Positions 11,899 to 25,099 of a stretch of 64,000 bases of DNA are shown here, piece by piece. The notes below the pieces were generated by a model that ran no database searches, was not told the origin of the DNA, and saw nothing but the letters and a program-made list of their open reading frames with translations. Origin of the DNA: Theristus sp. LFF4_11 (Eukaryota; Nematoda; Chromadorea; Monhysterida; Xyalidae); contig JASANC010000936.1 of assembly GCA_030248135.1 (NCBI GenBank), positions 42,501 to 106,500 on the forward strand, written 5' to 3'. Every line of letters starts with the position of its first letter. Within the stretch, counting starts at the first letter, position 1. The translations under genes and the position numbers were made by a program.

Positions 11899-13771
11899 TT
11901 CAATAATGAATCAGTGAACCCTGAAATGAACAAATCTTGTGAAAAATTGTTTATTTTGTCACAAATACAAACCGATTCAGCCAAGTGTCTCTGTTTTAAA
12001 ACTTTGAGAATGGACAATTTGAATTTAGCTACTGAAAACTAAGGGAAAACGCCGTAACAAATGAAAACCTCGAAACCATATGTTAGCCAAACTTTACGAA
12101 AAATCACTGACTACATACAATGTGCATGTCTGAGAAATAAGACACGACCCCAACAGAAAAAAAATTAAATCCAATAAATCAAATACCTATCAGCATATTT
12201 TTTTCGGTTCTGCGACGAATATGTGTGTGCAGACGAAGAAAGGAAACTAGTTTCAATCTTTATGTGGCAATTGAAACTCGCCTAAGTACCTCGGCTCTAG
12301 GTACTCGGATCACTTTGCCAATTTTGAATTTCCGCGTCAGGTATGAGACAATCTCTGAGCGCATTGAGTCTTGAGGACAAATTAAAAGATCATATATGAA
12401 AAAACGTTTTGGGGACAATTACTGAAAACCCAAAAATGATTCCCCACTGATTTTCACAATCTTGCACTTCTCTAAAAACGCCACAAGACTTGTAAGTCAG
12501 TAGGAGATTGAAGTGACAATGTCAGCGCAATTCATAAAGCAAGCGCACACATTTTCGTCCCATGTGCGCGATAGTTTTCAACCACATTTTCTTCTATTTG
12601 CGTTGTCGTGCGTCCGATGCATTCGCGGGACACGAGCAAAGCGCCAACGCAAACGCACTGTGTGTGTCTTACATAAATGTGCTTCACATAAACACATGTA
12701 TGTACATGTACTGCCACACAATCACGCAAGCACAACAACAACGCAGTGCACTTGTATTTATTTGCTCACGTAAACTGCGTGTCTGTCCAGTACAAACGTT
12801 GTTCACGGCACGCTCTATAGCAGACTGATATCGCATCGGCATTGCATTGCGCAGCAAGGTGTGCTCTACGGTTTATGTCCAGCCTTCATCTCTCTGATAT
12901 GCTCTGCTATTTCACCTGTGTGTGTCTACTTTGAATGTGAATGTGATAACAATGCATACACACGGAACAGCGCGTGGTGTGCGTGTACGCTTGTATCGAT
13001 TGATGGAAATATTCGCAAAAGTGTGCTGCTGTTTCACCGCGCGAAAAGACGCCAACGAACTCTTGCTTGTCGACAGCAATGCCGATTTTCTGATTATAAC
13101 TGGAAATGTTCCAATGAAATCGGAGTATTATTGAATAATTTTGTTGTAGGTCATAAAAAATGTCCATCATTACATCCATCATCTATGAACTCTAATTCAA
13201 ATGCCCGTTGTTCAACACTTGGGCGACAAAATCTCCAGCTGGCAGTTATTTTTGCGCCAGAATTGTTTGGGAATGCAAAAACCTGATAAATGCATAAAAA
13301 CTGTGTGCCGCTGCACTGGTACTATAGTGCTACTTTGTTCAATGTTCGAAAAACGCTCAGTATAAAAAAATAGCGTTCTGTCGAGCATAATAATACTATT
13401 CGTCAAAACACGGCCGTTTTGCAGTGCGCACAGACAAAAGAGAGGGAGAGAAAGATATGGCGGAGCCCGAATGATAAAAGAGACGCCATTCATGAGCAAT
13501 CAAGCGACTACTGCCACAGTGCAACCAACAGCTGCAGCACAAAGTAAACAAGCAACTCAATATGTGCGCGTTATGCGCGCTTTGCATTTACCAGACTGCT
13601 GCAACTTTGCGGTATGGAAACGCAGAACTAGCAGTTTCTAAATCACTCCACTGTAGCGGTCTCCCACTTCATATCTGCTGTATCACCGTTTAAAGCAGCA
13701 TATGAGAAATCTAATAAGTTCATGATTTAAAATTTTTCAGCAGCATAAAAAATCTTTTCGTCTAAAGCGGC

Positions 13772-13848
13772 ATTCATGAAGCAGTATTTAATGACGCGTA
13801 GCTGTTTCAAATCATAGCTACGCTGTCACTAAATACTGCTTCATGAAT
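13772..13848. repeat. Near-perfect 77-nt hairpin
   Basis: A left arm beginning ATTCATGAAGCAGTATTTA (13772-13803) pairs with its inverted copy (13816-13848) across a 12-nt loop. Only about two positions break the roughly 32-bp stem. Size and shape suit a miRNA precursor or a very short fold-back element. Confidence 0.6.
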
Positions 13849-14221
13849 CCCCTTCAAAAGTTGCTTTGCTTTGGGAAAGATTATGTTTGTGTTGGCGTTT
13901 GGTTGAACACACACAGTGTGACAACGAATAAAATGCGGTGAACAAACTGGTGGATTATTCGATGCTCTGCAGCGTTTTTGAATTTTTTTTAATAATACCG
14001 ATTGCTTCTTAGCCCATCTAAAGTAGATCCATCCCATTTACACTCGACAAGTGAACAAATCCGTGAGTGTGTCTGTGAGAACGTAGCCAGATAGTTTTTC
14101 AGATTTTTTGCAGACTGAAAAATTCGGTTTGGAAAAACTGGGCATGTCGGTAGGGCACTGCAAAATGTGCTAGAAATGTTTAGAAAATAAATTAAAAGCA
14201 CAAACCCGACACAAAGTTTGG

Positions 14222-14455
14222 TACAGAATGACCGAGTAAACATGGCAGCTTTTTTCAGGGTGCAAGGAGCGCGCGAAATTTGAATGAAAGAAAAAAGACG
14301 TTCAGAAACCAAATTGTATGCCAAATTTGACGCGTTTTTTAAACTTATGGATTCTTCGTGCTATTCTGTTCATTCTTGCTCCCTTGAACACATGATTAGG
14401 AGTTATTTTAGCATTTTTGAAAAAGACAACTGCTAGTCTGCGACTGATCCCGACT
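14222..14455 (+). repeat. Dispersed repeat, copy B
   Basis: Second copy of the repeat at 2733-2970, in the same orientation. Shared blocks are GAATGACCGAGTAAACATGG, GAGCGCGCGAAATTTGAATG and TGAAAAAGACAACT. Confidence 0.55.
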
Positions 14456-14942
14456 GCCTGTGTAAAACGGTGCTGCATGTAGCTTTATCGTTGCTAACGT
14501 ACGCGCAGCTATGTGATCACCACCACCGCTATGTGACAGCTAACGTACCACCAGTGACAAAAAATGCTGATTTTCACCCTCTGATTAAAAAAATTAAAAA
14601 GGTTGGGCCTTTACACCAAAAAGTATCGGGTTTGATCCCACACGGAAGATGACACATTTTTGCCAGCGGACTACTTTTATTTTACTGTCAAACGACATTT
14701 CACATTCGCTGCATCTCGAACATATATGCTGATTTAGAACCACCAAAATAGAGATAAAATTAGGCTTTAGATCACTGACACTGATTCGCCCAGGACAAGG
14801 CGTAGCAGCATTGAGGTATTGGCGATGACCTCTTCTTGTGGCGAGGGCAATGGTGCACTGGACGACTGTTCAAGCTCATGAGTATCATCATGAATGAAAT
14901 CACGCGGCCTTTTTGAAATTTATATACTTATACTTACTTATA

Positions 14943-15696
14943 CAGGGTGTTTCAGAAGTAGTGGGCAGGTGTTTGACGCGTTATTTCTCGAGTTGTGATG
15001 AACCATATTCGATGAAATTTTAGACAGTTGTTCAGAAAAGTTCAACTTAGATTTGTGCAAAATTTCAGAGAAATTCATTAACCTGCACACGAATGACAGA
15101 GCAAAACACCAAAAATTCAAAAATGGACCAGAAAATACCAGATCACACGATACTAGCGGACAACAAAGCACAACACTCAATGCAAAGATTCAAAAAAAAA
15201 CACTTCAAAATGTGTGTGGCGATAAAACACAACGATAAAATTCAAAACATCAACAACAACGACAACAGTCAACTCCATCAAGTATCTCAAAGTGTTTACC
15301 ATGAGCCTCAATGCATCTCTTGCACCTAACCGTCAGGGCCAAAGCCGCTCACGCATGTACACTGGTTTAGCACGTTCCAGAAGTCGGTAAATAAGTAAAA
15401 AAGCAAAAATAAGCAAATGGGATAAAAAACAATTCGTATTCATGCATGCAACGATTCCGCATACAAGCTAATGTTTCACCCGGTGCCAAACAAGAGCCCC
15501 CAGTTGCGTGCTGAAATCAATGTTTTTGTGTGTTTTGCTCTGTCATTCGAGTACAGACGAATGAATTTCTTTGAAATTTTGCACAAATCTAAGTTGAACT
15601 TTCTTAAAGAACTGTCTAAAATTTCATTAAATATGGCTCAACACAACTCGAGAAATAACGCGTCAAACACCTACCCACTACTTCTGAAACACCCTG
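14943..15696. mobile_element. 754-bp fold-back element, CAGGGTGTTTCAG ends
   Basis: Starts CAGGGTGTTTCAGAAGTAG and ends with the inverted form CTACTTCTGAAACACCCTG, flanked by TA on both sides (14941-14942, 15697-15698), the typical Tc1/mariner target duplication. The inverted repeats run for roughly 190 bp each with scattered mismatches. The centre shows no transposase, so this is a non-autonomous element. Confidence 0.75.
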
Positions 15697-16613
15697 TAGA
15701 ATTTATACTCACAGAGTGAGGCAAAGTTATTTTGGAATTTTAGCGCGAACGACTATTGATCCATATTATTCCAGCATCCGCTGTCCGTTTCGCTCGCGAA
15801 TGGGCATGATATTGTAGATGAGCTTTACGTAGCAGCTCCAAAAAAGTTCTCCCTCTTCATGTAAAACGTGGAAGTATCATGTAAATGTTTGCAAAAATCC
15901 AAACTGATTCCAAATGATTTTTACAAAAAAGTATGCATGCGTTTTTTAGTGAAATTGTCTGCCGCCAGTTTTGAAAAAACTAACAGCACAAGACAGTAAA
16001 GCGTTGAAACAGGACATGTGCAGAAAAATGTGCACAAATAAAAAGTTGCATAAAGTTGTTGCAGCTGTACAGCCACTGGAGACAATCTCTGGGTGTGTAG
16101 CAAACACACTGCACAGTGTTGTGTTGTCAACCAAACGAACACGAACGACGGTCGCCAGCAGGGATAGGCGCCTGAGTCAAGAAAAAGTGCAAAGGTTTGG
16201 CGGCAGAAAAGTGCATGGGGTGGGCGACAGAAAAATGAAACAAACGTTATGGGGCAAAAGGTGCGTCGCTAAAGTTTTTTATATTTTATTTTTATTTATG
16301 TTTTAACAGTTGACTGCCTACTGCTGTATTGGTGACCACACGCTCAAAGAAATGCTAAATTTTATGTTTTTAAGTGCCCTAAAAGTCTTACCCCGATTAC
16401 AAGTTCCCTTCCCCTTAAAGAGAACATAATATCACAGAGTGGGAAGCGAAAAATCAAAATTTTGAATTTGTGAAAACTCTTTATAAGTTTATAAGATCTG
16501 AAAACTAAAAACCGTTTATAAGATCTGACTTGTTTACATGTTCGTACTAAGACCTTTTTTATTCTGATCTATTTTTGCTGCGGACACGGATGGAGTTCGT
16601 CGTTTTTAAAGTA
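15697..16613. other. Spacer between two fold-back elements
   Basis: About 900 bp of AT-rich DNA with no exon or repeat that I can support. Confidence 0.45.
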
Positions 16614-16809
16614 CAGGGTGTCCCAAAAAAAACATAACAAAAGTAAATGGCTCGTGCGGCCGACTGGTTGCACGTGAAGCCGTGAAATTTGGAACACTTT
16701 TAGAAAAAAGGAACACATTTTGTGTGTCTAAATTTTATCCCGAAATTCCATTTTTTCAATAATATTTTAGCAGAAATGCGTAAAAACTCAAAAATCACCT
16801 AACTTCAGC

Positions 16810-17128
16810 ATTTTGACTCAGGATAATCATCGTTGTCGTCATCGAGATTCACATATGACAGTGGCGCAAGTTCATCTTTAGCTTCGTCTTCACTTATCTC
16901 ATCAGATTTTCCCTCTCGACCTTAGTTTCACTTTTTTCAGCAGCCCAATGTCTTTTTCATTGTTCTCAATGATTGCCGACATTCGATGTTCGAAATTGAT
17001 GAGCAATTCTGGTGCAGCGCCCGATCATCGTTGATTTTTTGCACACCACTGCGAATTTTGGTTTTCAAATTGTCGAAAATGTTGGGCGCCGAACGGTACA
17101 CAATTTCCTTCAGGTGCCCCAAACCCAT
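16810..17128 (-). pseudogene. Mariner-type transposase C-terminal fragment, leftward copy
   Basis: The minus strand encodes a fragment containing GHLKEIVYRSAPNIFDNLK and INDDRALHQ, followed by a degenerate acidic tail. It starts at a broken form of the ..WGHL motif found near the C-terminus of mariner-like transposases. It lacks the N-terminal DNA-binding region and most of the catalytic core and is interrupted, so it is a relic. Confidence 0.6.
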
Positions 17129-17558
17129 AAGTCAAGAGGAAAATTGAAACAAGTGCGCGAGTGGCTGTCGGCGTCGTTCGGTGACCGCTGGATCGGCCGC
17201 ATGGGCAGAATTGAATGGCCCGAGAGGAGTCCGGACATGAAGCCTTTGACTTCTGCGTTTGGGGGCATCTGACGGATAATGCGGGACATTTTCGGCGCCC
17301 ACCACTGCAGCGGTGTGAGAAAAAATTATCGATGATCGGGCGCTGCACCAGAAAGTGATCATCAGTTTCAAACATCGAATGTCGTCGTTCATTGAGAACA
17401 ATGGAAAACACATTGAGCAGCCGAGAAACATGACACTGAACGACCGTGAGCATGAACATGATGACATCAGTAAAGTTGAAGCTGACGATGAGCTTGTGCC
17501 ACTGCCAGATGAGATTCTCGATGACGACAATGATGTTTATCTTGAGCCAAAAAACTGA
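17129..17558 (+). pseudogene. Mariner-type transposase C-terminal fragment, rightward copy
   Basis: The plus strand encodes WLSASFGDRWIGRMGRIEWP then ERSPDM, the landmark around the last catalytic acid region of this transposase group (IEWPxRSPDxxPLDF..WG). The frame is shifted near 17245, just before the DFCVWGHLTD part. A C-terminal tail from about 17355 to the TGA at 17556-17558 contains DDELVPLPDEILDDDND. It is 5'-truncated and frameshifted, hence non-functional. Confidence 0.7.
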
Positions 17559-17749
17559 ATTTAGGTGATTTTTGAGCTTTTACGTATTTCTGCTGAAATG
17601 TTATTGAAAAAGTGGAATTTCGGGATAAAGTCTGGACACACAAAATGTGTTCCTTTTTTCTAAAAGTGTTTCAAATTTCACGGCTTCACGTGCAACCAGT
17701 CGGTCGCACGAGCCATTTACTTTTGTTATGTTTTTTTTGGGACACCCTG

Positions 17750-20700
17750 TACAATGAAAGCCAATTGGGCGTACTTTTAGTTGAAAAAGTAACGAAATAT
17801 AAGCTGAAAATTTTATTTTAATTTTACGGCGCCGTCGTTAGGCAAACACTTGAACCTGAACCCGCACTCAGGAAAAAACGTTCCCATTGCCACAGAAAAG
17901 GCTGCCGTCTAAAAATTGATAACCCGTTACTGCGGGTTTTTCACTCTCAAAAATGCCGAAATTCATTCCACTTTAGTCGTTTCCTCTATTTTTCTCCTGC
18001 TCGGGTGCCCATTCCTGATTTCTGCTAAACAATGATGGAACGTTTGCAACAAGTGGAACGTCTTCAGAAAATGTTATTTCTGATGCGACAAACAATAGGG
18101 TGTGCGAAATAACAATTCTCGAGGTGGTTGGAGAGAGGCACAGAAAAAGTTATAAAAATCCGAAAAAAAGGTTATACGCAAAGAACGCTGAAAAATCTTT
18201 ATAGACAGCATTTATATCCTTTAGGCAATAAAATGCAGACGAAAACTGTCAAACTAAATAAATAAAACTGGCTGGTAATTGGTGTGCTAATCATCGCGAT
18301 GTAAAAAAAGACATTAAAAATAAGCGATAAAACTGACGGTTAGAGTTTCAAAATGCATGGAGCTTCTGGACATTTGCAGTTCATGTGCATAATAAACAGA
18401 AAGGTACCGATTTTAAAAAGTCCCATTCATTGAACTAACAACACATTTTTAATACAAACAAAAGTTTACTTTTACGTTCTGCCAATAAAATTTCTTTGAA
18501 CATTAATTTTCTTTATGTAATGCTTTTCCTGTCTGCGAGACTTTGAATGCGGTAAAATTGATTCCGCATAGTACTCATTCCAACATTGCAAAAAGACACG
18601 AGGGAGAGAATTGCATCGGAACACTGAAACTACAGACCCGACCCCATCCATTTTGTCCATAATCTTTCATTCTGTCCACCAGACTATTTTCATGGTAACA
18701 TACATCAAGGAAGCTGAAGTTTTGCGAATCCAAAAGTTACACTGGAGAAAATAGCTGCATTGTTGGACTTTATAGAGCCTGATTTTATGTGGAATCAATT
18801 GCAATTTGTTGATGGTTCTTGGTTGTGCAATCAAAAACATTGTTTCCGACTGGACGTCAGGCTATGTCTTTCTTTTAGTTCTGTGACTCAATGCGTTCGC
18901 AGACGTCGAAAGATAATCTGTTCCGCTTCAGATGATCAATTTTGAATTGCCGCGTCAGGCAGCATGCTGCTCACCTCTCTATGTGCGCATTGAGTGGCAG
19001 AACCAAAAGCAATGATTTGAACAGTACAGAAAAGTTCAGATATGTTTCAAAATTTTCAGTTTGCTGATTATTAAAAGCAAGCATGCAAACTGAAAGAATA
19101 AAGTCAACTTGAATTCAATGTACAGTGCAATTAAAATGTATTTAAACTGACAGTTTTAAAAATTACTTTGCACTTTTATGGTAAAGAAAAGATGAGGATA
19201 AAACTTTCAAGAATTAGCCGCCATTCTAATACACATGAGCGACAAGACGAGAGTATGCGTTCTGCGAACAAGTAAAGGTAATCAAGGTGACATCATAAAG
19301 TATGGGCGATCAAGACTTGCTGTCCGTGAACCGCACAGAAGTCAAACACCACAATGTTATACCTCTAAAAATGCACGATAAAGGCTGCCAATGATAATGA
19401 ACAGACGGCAGCTCGCCCAACGCATGATATGCCGTCAGCTATCAATCGTAATGAAACAGTAACACACACACAACTGGATACACTTCATGTGTGCGGCATG
19501 AAAATGCATGTGACACACACGGACGCAGAAATGCTGCTGGTAGAGCCGGGCGCAGCCAGCACAACTTTGAACATTTTGGAGGCTCCATCAGCAGCCAGCA
19601 CACCTTAGCCGACGTGGCGCGTTGCGAATGTGCATGGACACACGAGGCTGTGTGTACCAGCGCACATATTGCTGCACATCTGGTCGCATATAGACGCTCG
19701 GCACGTAATAATGCGCACACAGAAAACAACACTGCCGCAGCGGCAAGCTTCCTTGGCCACGTCTTCTGTGCGCGCAGCGAGAAAATCGCATGCAAGCCGT
19801 GCAGGCGGCACACACAGGCAGATGGGGGACATAATAACACGGCGGGGCACTGCAGTTTCGGTGGGTGCACTGTGGACGCAGATATAAACATGTCCGTGCG
19901 CAAGTCACACAAGCACATGCAAACGCACAGGGCACATATCTGTATTATACACAGAAATGACACCAAACACACGCACACACAGATGTGCACACTGACAGCC
20001 GTTGCATCAGCGGCCATGCACACACTGTAAAAACAGCCGATCAATACAGCAGCACACACGCGTGCACTAACGCACAGACACAGCAGCATTTTGTATTAGC
20101 CAGCCACGGTGAACGTATAATGTTTTAGACGCCGCACACACATGGTTCAGTGCATGCGTAGCGTGCTAACTGAGCAGGCCGGTGTGCATGTGTGTGTATG
20201 CGGCTGCCTACAGCAGCCAAACTATTGGCTTTTACATGCGGCATGCCATCGACTGCCGTGGACTCTTCCAGTGCTGCGGCCACTCATCACCGATGCACGT
20301 TGTTACATCGGTGTGTGTGTGTGCAGGGCGCTGCCGATGCTGCCCTGTGCCTTCTCTGTGCAGCCTGCTTATATTTTCGTTGTCCACCCCAACGGCATAT
20401 TGATTTTTATATTTTTGGTGGTCTGACTATTTGTGTGGCTGTCTCTGCTCGTATAATGCATGTTCTAGCATTTGAACGCGCACATCCCGCGTTTTTAGTG
20501 CTTTGGCATTATTATAATTGCCACATCCACCGTGTGAGTACGGGCAACCAAAAGAACCGAAATTGATATATATTGCTATATATACACTGTGTCAATGGTA
20601 AACTGTGGCAACATGTGTAAGTTTAAAAACATGTGTGTTGAAATTGTATGCCCATACTTCTGTGAGCAAACAAACGTGTGAACCATGCAGGATTCTTGTG

Positions 20701-23700
20701 TGGCGGCCTATGCTTTAAAAAGTTTGAAAATAGAAGAAATCAAACTTGAAAAAAAAAACATTTGAAACAGTTTCTGAAATAAAAAAAACTCTGGAAAGTG
20801 TCATTTGATCAAAAACAGTTTTAACGAAGACATAGTGTTCAGTTTACTGCATGTAATCCTTTGCTAGCAAGCTTTCGGATTGATTGAATGGCTCTGAACG
20901 CATGGGGCACGTTATTTGGCAAATGCAATATTTATGCAGTCTCAACAAGAATATTTTAAACGATTCTAAAGTTATTAACTTTGCTGAGAAATGAGTAAAC
21001 GATAAAAATGCACCTGCGGTGAACTGGTGAAGAAAAAAGCAAAGTATATGCTGCTATTTCCGGCCGCACCTAACCCGAAGTAAAGTTGCACACCCTAATA
21101 GGCGGCACACCCTTTCAGCAGTAATGCAAAACTGCACCATGTAATTTAAGGGGTACCTGACGCAAATAATGGTCATATTCGAGGGAAACAAGAATAGATT
21201 GTTTAAAAAAGCGCGTCAACATGTGCAAGTATGTACGGCTTCAAATAGTGTCATTTTGTCCCGCATTCACACTGGTTTCAGAGAATTATCTCAAAATTAA
21301 CAATGGACAACAAGAAAATGGCATTGTTTTGGAAAGCATACGCATGCAACATTTATTTCAAGCGTTTTTGTACTGTTTTCACGATTATCTTTGGGAATTG
21401 GGGAGGACAGACAGAAACGGGTTGAGAACACTTTTGAATGATGATAACTAACACCACAGAGAGCACAGACACAGCCGTCGTGTGTAGCGCAAATTTATGT
21501 GCCACCTGAAAAAAGGCTTTATGACACATGTTCTGTATCATTGCGCAAAGCGAGCAAACGTCGAAGTTTCCTTATATGCGAAACATAATGGAAGAATCAT
21601 GAAAATAAATACTCCGGCAAAAGCAAAAAGGACAACAGGTTCCGTCTGTGCATGAAAGGGGACACAAATAACCAACAGCGGCAGAAAAAAAGTAAAGAAA
21701 ATAAAAAGCCAGCAGTTGGCTATGAGCGTGCAGAGTAACATAAGAAAAAATGTTGTTGCGGCAGCAAGCATGTAGCACAGCGGACTGATCAGCGATACGG
21801 TGTTCCAGTGTGCCGCGCACAGCACGCATGATGGAAGCACATAGTCAAACAGCAGCGGACACGAGCGGCCAGTGCACTGCGGGCGCGTTTATGCAAACGA
21901 GGTGCGAGCGTGCGTGCGCCCCACACGTACGTGTTCGGAACTTTTGCAAGTGGCGTTGTGTGCGTCTGTGTTGTTGTCGCTGCTTTGCACTCGCTTGCGT
22001 GTACGTCTTTCAGTCTGTGTTCCTGAGACGCTCATGTTTGAGTTTGGTTTGTTTGAAAAAATACCCGGCTGCACGCACACGACACGACTCGACAGGCGGC
22101 GGCACATCTTGAGTGCGCACGCTTGGATTGGATGTGCATGTACAGAGTTGGGTATGTGTGTGTGTGTGTCAATTTGGCAGAAGCGACAGCCCGCGTGTGT
22201 TGCATAATTGAAAAACTGAGAGCAGCATTTATCAATGAAAGAGAGCCCATGCGCCATAATGGTTTTGCAGTTTTTGATGCCACACGTGACAGACACGTTA
22301 CACTGACAAAAGGCGTTGTCGTTATACTGTAAGTCACTGCTTGACTGAAGACAACACGAAAATTGCAGCCAGGGACAACAGAAGCACAAATGTTTGAAAT
22401 CATCAGCCTTTCACCACGTGAGATTCGTCTTGTGTTTTTTTTGCGGTAAACTGGGATGCAAAAAAAACTGAATATGCGCGCGGCTTAATGGCCACACAGA
22501 CGGATGCATGCAACCTGCAGGCTGCTATCATCATGAATCATGATCATCACTCAAGTGCACAGACACTGTCAGTCATCCTTCCTGCGTAAAATGCAAAAAC
22601 AGAGACGCAGAAATATGAACAGCGCAACACATACGTAGATGCATCTTTAAAAGCTGCATATCAATTATTCAAAAAGGAGCCAGCTTACGGTGCGGACTCC
22701 ATGCACAATTATAGAATTTTTGTACTGTAGAACAGCGCCACAACAATAATGACAAATGCCATCACTGCATTTAAAGCGCATTTCACCAGTGCGCTTCATT
22801 CAAAACAAGAACCAATATGGCAGTCCAAAGTGGCGACTGCTGCACGGAGCGATGTATATCACAGCCGTGCACTGATGTTTTCAAACTTTTCCGGAACACC
22901 CCGAAATCTAAATTTGCGTTCGCTGAGCTGGAAGTGCGTGTACAGTCTTCAGCTAGAACGAGCACACTGCGCTGCCATAAGAATCTAATTTTTTATATTA
23001 TAGGCTTGGTGGGCTACAGGCGCACACTCGCACTGTCGAACTTTTATACCGGAGGACTAAGAAAGACTTGTGGGCCACATAGAACGACACACTTTGTTTC
23101 GATGGGTGCAACACAAGCAAATGAACCGCTCTCTTTTCTCTCTCTCTCTCTGAAAACGAGCACGAAGTGTCTCCTTTTGCGTAGGTTTTAGGCATCATGT
23201 TGAAAAAAACGCAGCGCGCCGCTATTCTTCGAGCGCAAAAGACATAATACACTCATGGTGTGAGAGAAGCGCAAAAGTCGCTAAAAATGATGGTGCTTGC
23301 AAGTGAAAGTTGTGCTGCTTTCCCACATATTTTTCTAGTAGCGGCTGCAATTGATGTGCATGCCATCACGACGACACAATGAGTGTCACATGATATGCAC
23401 TGGGTGCTCAGGCATGCGCTCCGCTGCGACACATCCCCTGCGAAAAAAGGGCGCTTTGAAAGTACTGTATGTTCACTATTTCAGTATTGAGATCAGTCCA
23501 AAGCTATTTTCTGGTGAGCCTTAACAAGCATCAGCACTTTCTGACAAATCAGTCATCAACACTCTAGTTTGCTGCGGTACCAAGCAGGACGAACAGCAAC
23601 TGGAACCAATGGCACAATCTTCATGGCAATCTACGTTCGTAGCATAGATCTACGTTCGAAACAACATTTGCAATAGCAAATGCATGTATGGTTTTGCGGT

Positions 23701-24012
23701 GCCGCACGGAAGCACATCACTCATCACTCACTTTTTGATGAAATGTGATCGTGTCAGTCCGATTGATTTGTGTCCGTTTCTCACAGAGCTAGCTGGAAAA
23801 CCGGATCCCGGAAGCATCTCCAAGCCAAAATTAGGCCAAGCAATCAACAGCCCGTCAATATTTCTGTGACAGACACGAGTCCACGTTTGATGACGAATGA
23901 GGACCAGTCAGTGATAGCAATTCCGATTAACTGAACTCTCTGTCACACAGTTTCAGTTCGCAATCTTGAAACTGCTTACTGCTGAATCTTCCGCGTTGAA
24001 AATCAAGCGCAG
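17750..24012. other. Long gene-poor region
   Basis: More than 6 kb without a gene I can support. From 19.4 to 22.2 kb the sequence is rich in CA/TG and GCAC/GTGC words, which opens long frames on both strands; these encode Cys/Ala/His-rich low-complexity sequence and overlap each other. A member of a dispersed repeat is at 18869-18990. Confidence 0.5.
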
Positions 24013-24235
24013 GAAGAAAACAACGAGTTGCACGCACGCTTGGACGATCTGCAGGTTCAAATGGCGCACATGCTCAAGTTGACGTCCACGAAACAATACG
24101 CGTCCGTGAGCGGCAAACAGAGCAGCACTGCGTCAGTAACAGCAGTCGGTGAATGCTGTCCAACGGGTTACACTAAACACAGCAAGCTGAACGATTTCAG
24201 TTCCGGAGCTCAGCTCAGCGGGTTAAATTTCGAAG
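24013..24235 (+). CDS. Possible coiled-coil exon cut by the composite repeat
   Basis: After the acceptor AAGCGCAG the frame reads EENNELHARLDDLQVQMAHM, a heptad-like coiled coil, then a Ser/Thr-rich stretch with KQSSTASVTAVG and ends in SGLNFE where the composite repeat begins at 24236. A TGA lies upstream in frame, so an acceptor is needed. No donor is seen before the repeat boundary. It could be a real exon truncated by the repeat or a chance frame. The family is unknown. Confidence 0.3.
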
Positions 24236-24526
24236 ATCATGCGGATGCGCGAGCGAGCGTCAGCGAGCGGACAGCGCATCACGCATTATATGAGCCGTTT
24301 TCCCCTCGCGCGCGTTTTTCAAACTTTCTCGCTGCCCTGCAGCGAGCATAGTATAAGCCACAAACTTGGTTCTGTGCACACGAAACGAACACACAAAGTT
24401 GTGCTTGGAGCCGCGAAAAAATTTTCATCGGGCGATTTTTCATACGCTCTGGACACGAAAAACCTATTCTGAAAATCGTGTTACTTCTTTCTCTTTCTAT
24501 TTTTTTTTCTGGTATGTAATCAACAT

Positions 24527-25085
24527 GTGTGCGCCCTTTCAGTTTTTACCTGCGACACTTTCACAGTCGAACAAAAATGTTTCCTGGGGTAATTCCATAC
24601 GGAGATTTTGAAAATTGAGTTAATTTTTTACCCAGACCCTGTTTTTGGGTAAAAATTGGGCATTTTTAAATGTTCGCAGGGTTTTCACCTGGTTTTAAGT
24701 GTGCGCCCTTTCAATTTTTACCTGCGACACTTTCACAGTCGAACAAAAATGTTTCCTGGGGTAAGTCCATCCGGAGATTTTGAAAATTAGATTAATTTTT
24801 TACCCAGACCTTGTTTTGGGTAAAAAATTGGGCATTTTTAAAAGTTCGCAGGGTTTTCACCTGGTTTTAAGTGTGCGCCCTTTCAATTTTTACATGCGAC
24901 ACTTTCACAGTCGAACAAAAATGTTTCCTGGGGTAATTTCATCCGTAGATTGTGAAAAAAATTTTTGCCAGGGCATTTTTTTCGTCAAAATTGTGCATTT
25001 TTTACAGTTCGTAGCATTTCGACTGGGTATCAGCTTTTCACTCTTACAAATTTTGTCTGAGCTGCGAAAAATAATAGGAAAAAGG
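24527..25085. repeat. 172-bp tandem repeats
   Basis: Units start GTGTGCGCCCTTTCA at 24527, 24699 and 24871, and each contains CACTTTCACAGTCGAAC and TTACCCAGACC. The third degenerates into a transition before the satellite. Inverted counterparts lie at about 42870-43215. Confidence 0.75.
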
Positions 25086-25099
25086 TCTAGTCCGTAGGA

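Larger units (their letters stand above)
11899..14942. other. Gene-poor spacer
   Basis: No supported gene. It holds a copy of a dispersed repeat near 12307-12372 (related to 18869-18990 and 47715-47790), the long hairpin at 13772-13848, and copy B of another dispersed repeat at 14222-14455. Open frames here have no recognisable domain. Confidence 0.5.
16614..17749. mobile_element. Mariner-like inverted-dimer element
   Basis: Begins CAGGGTGTCCCAAAAAAAAC and ends with its inverse, flanked by TA (16612-16613 and 17750-17751). The inverted repeats are about 190 bp and continue inwards as two opposed copies of the C-terminal part of a DDE transposase gene. About 120 bp near 17129-17250 occurs only in the rightward copy. 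The structure suggests that two 3' halves of one transposon were joined head to head. It cannot encode a complete transposase and would need one supplied in trans. Confidence 0.75.

Noticed and set aside
19442..20089. 215-residue minus-strand frame overlapping a 179-residue plus-strand frame
   Set aside because: Both are Cys/Ala/His/Val-rich low complexity from CA/TG-rich DNA, overlap each other and lack any domain or splice context.
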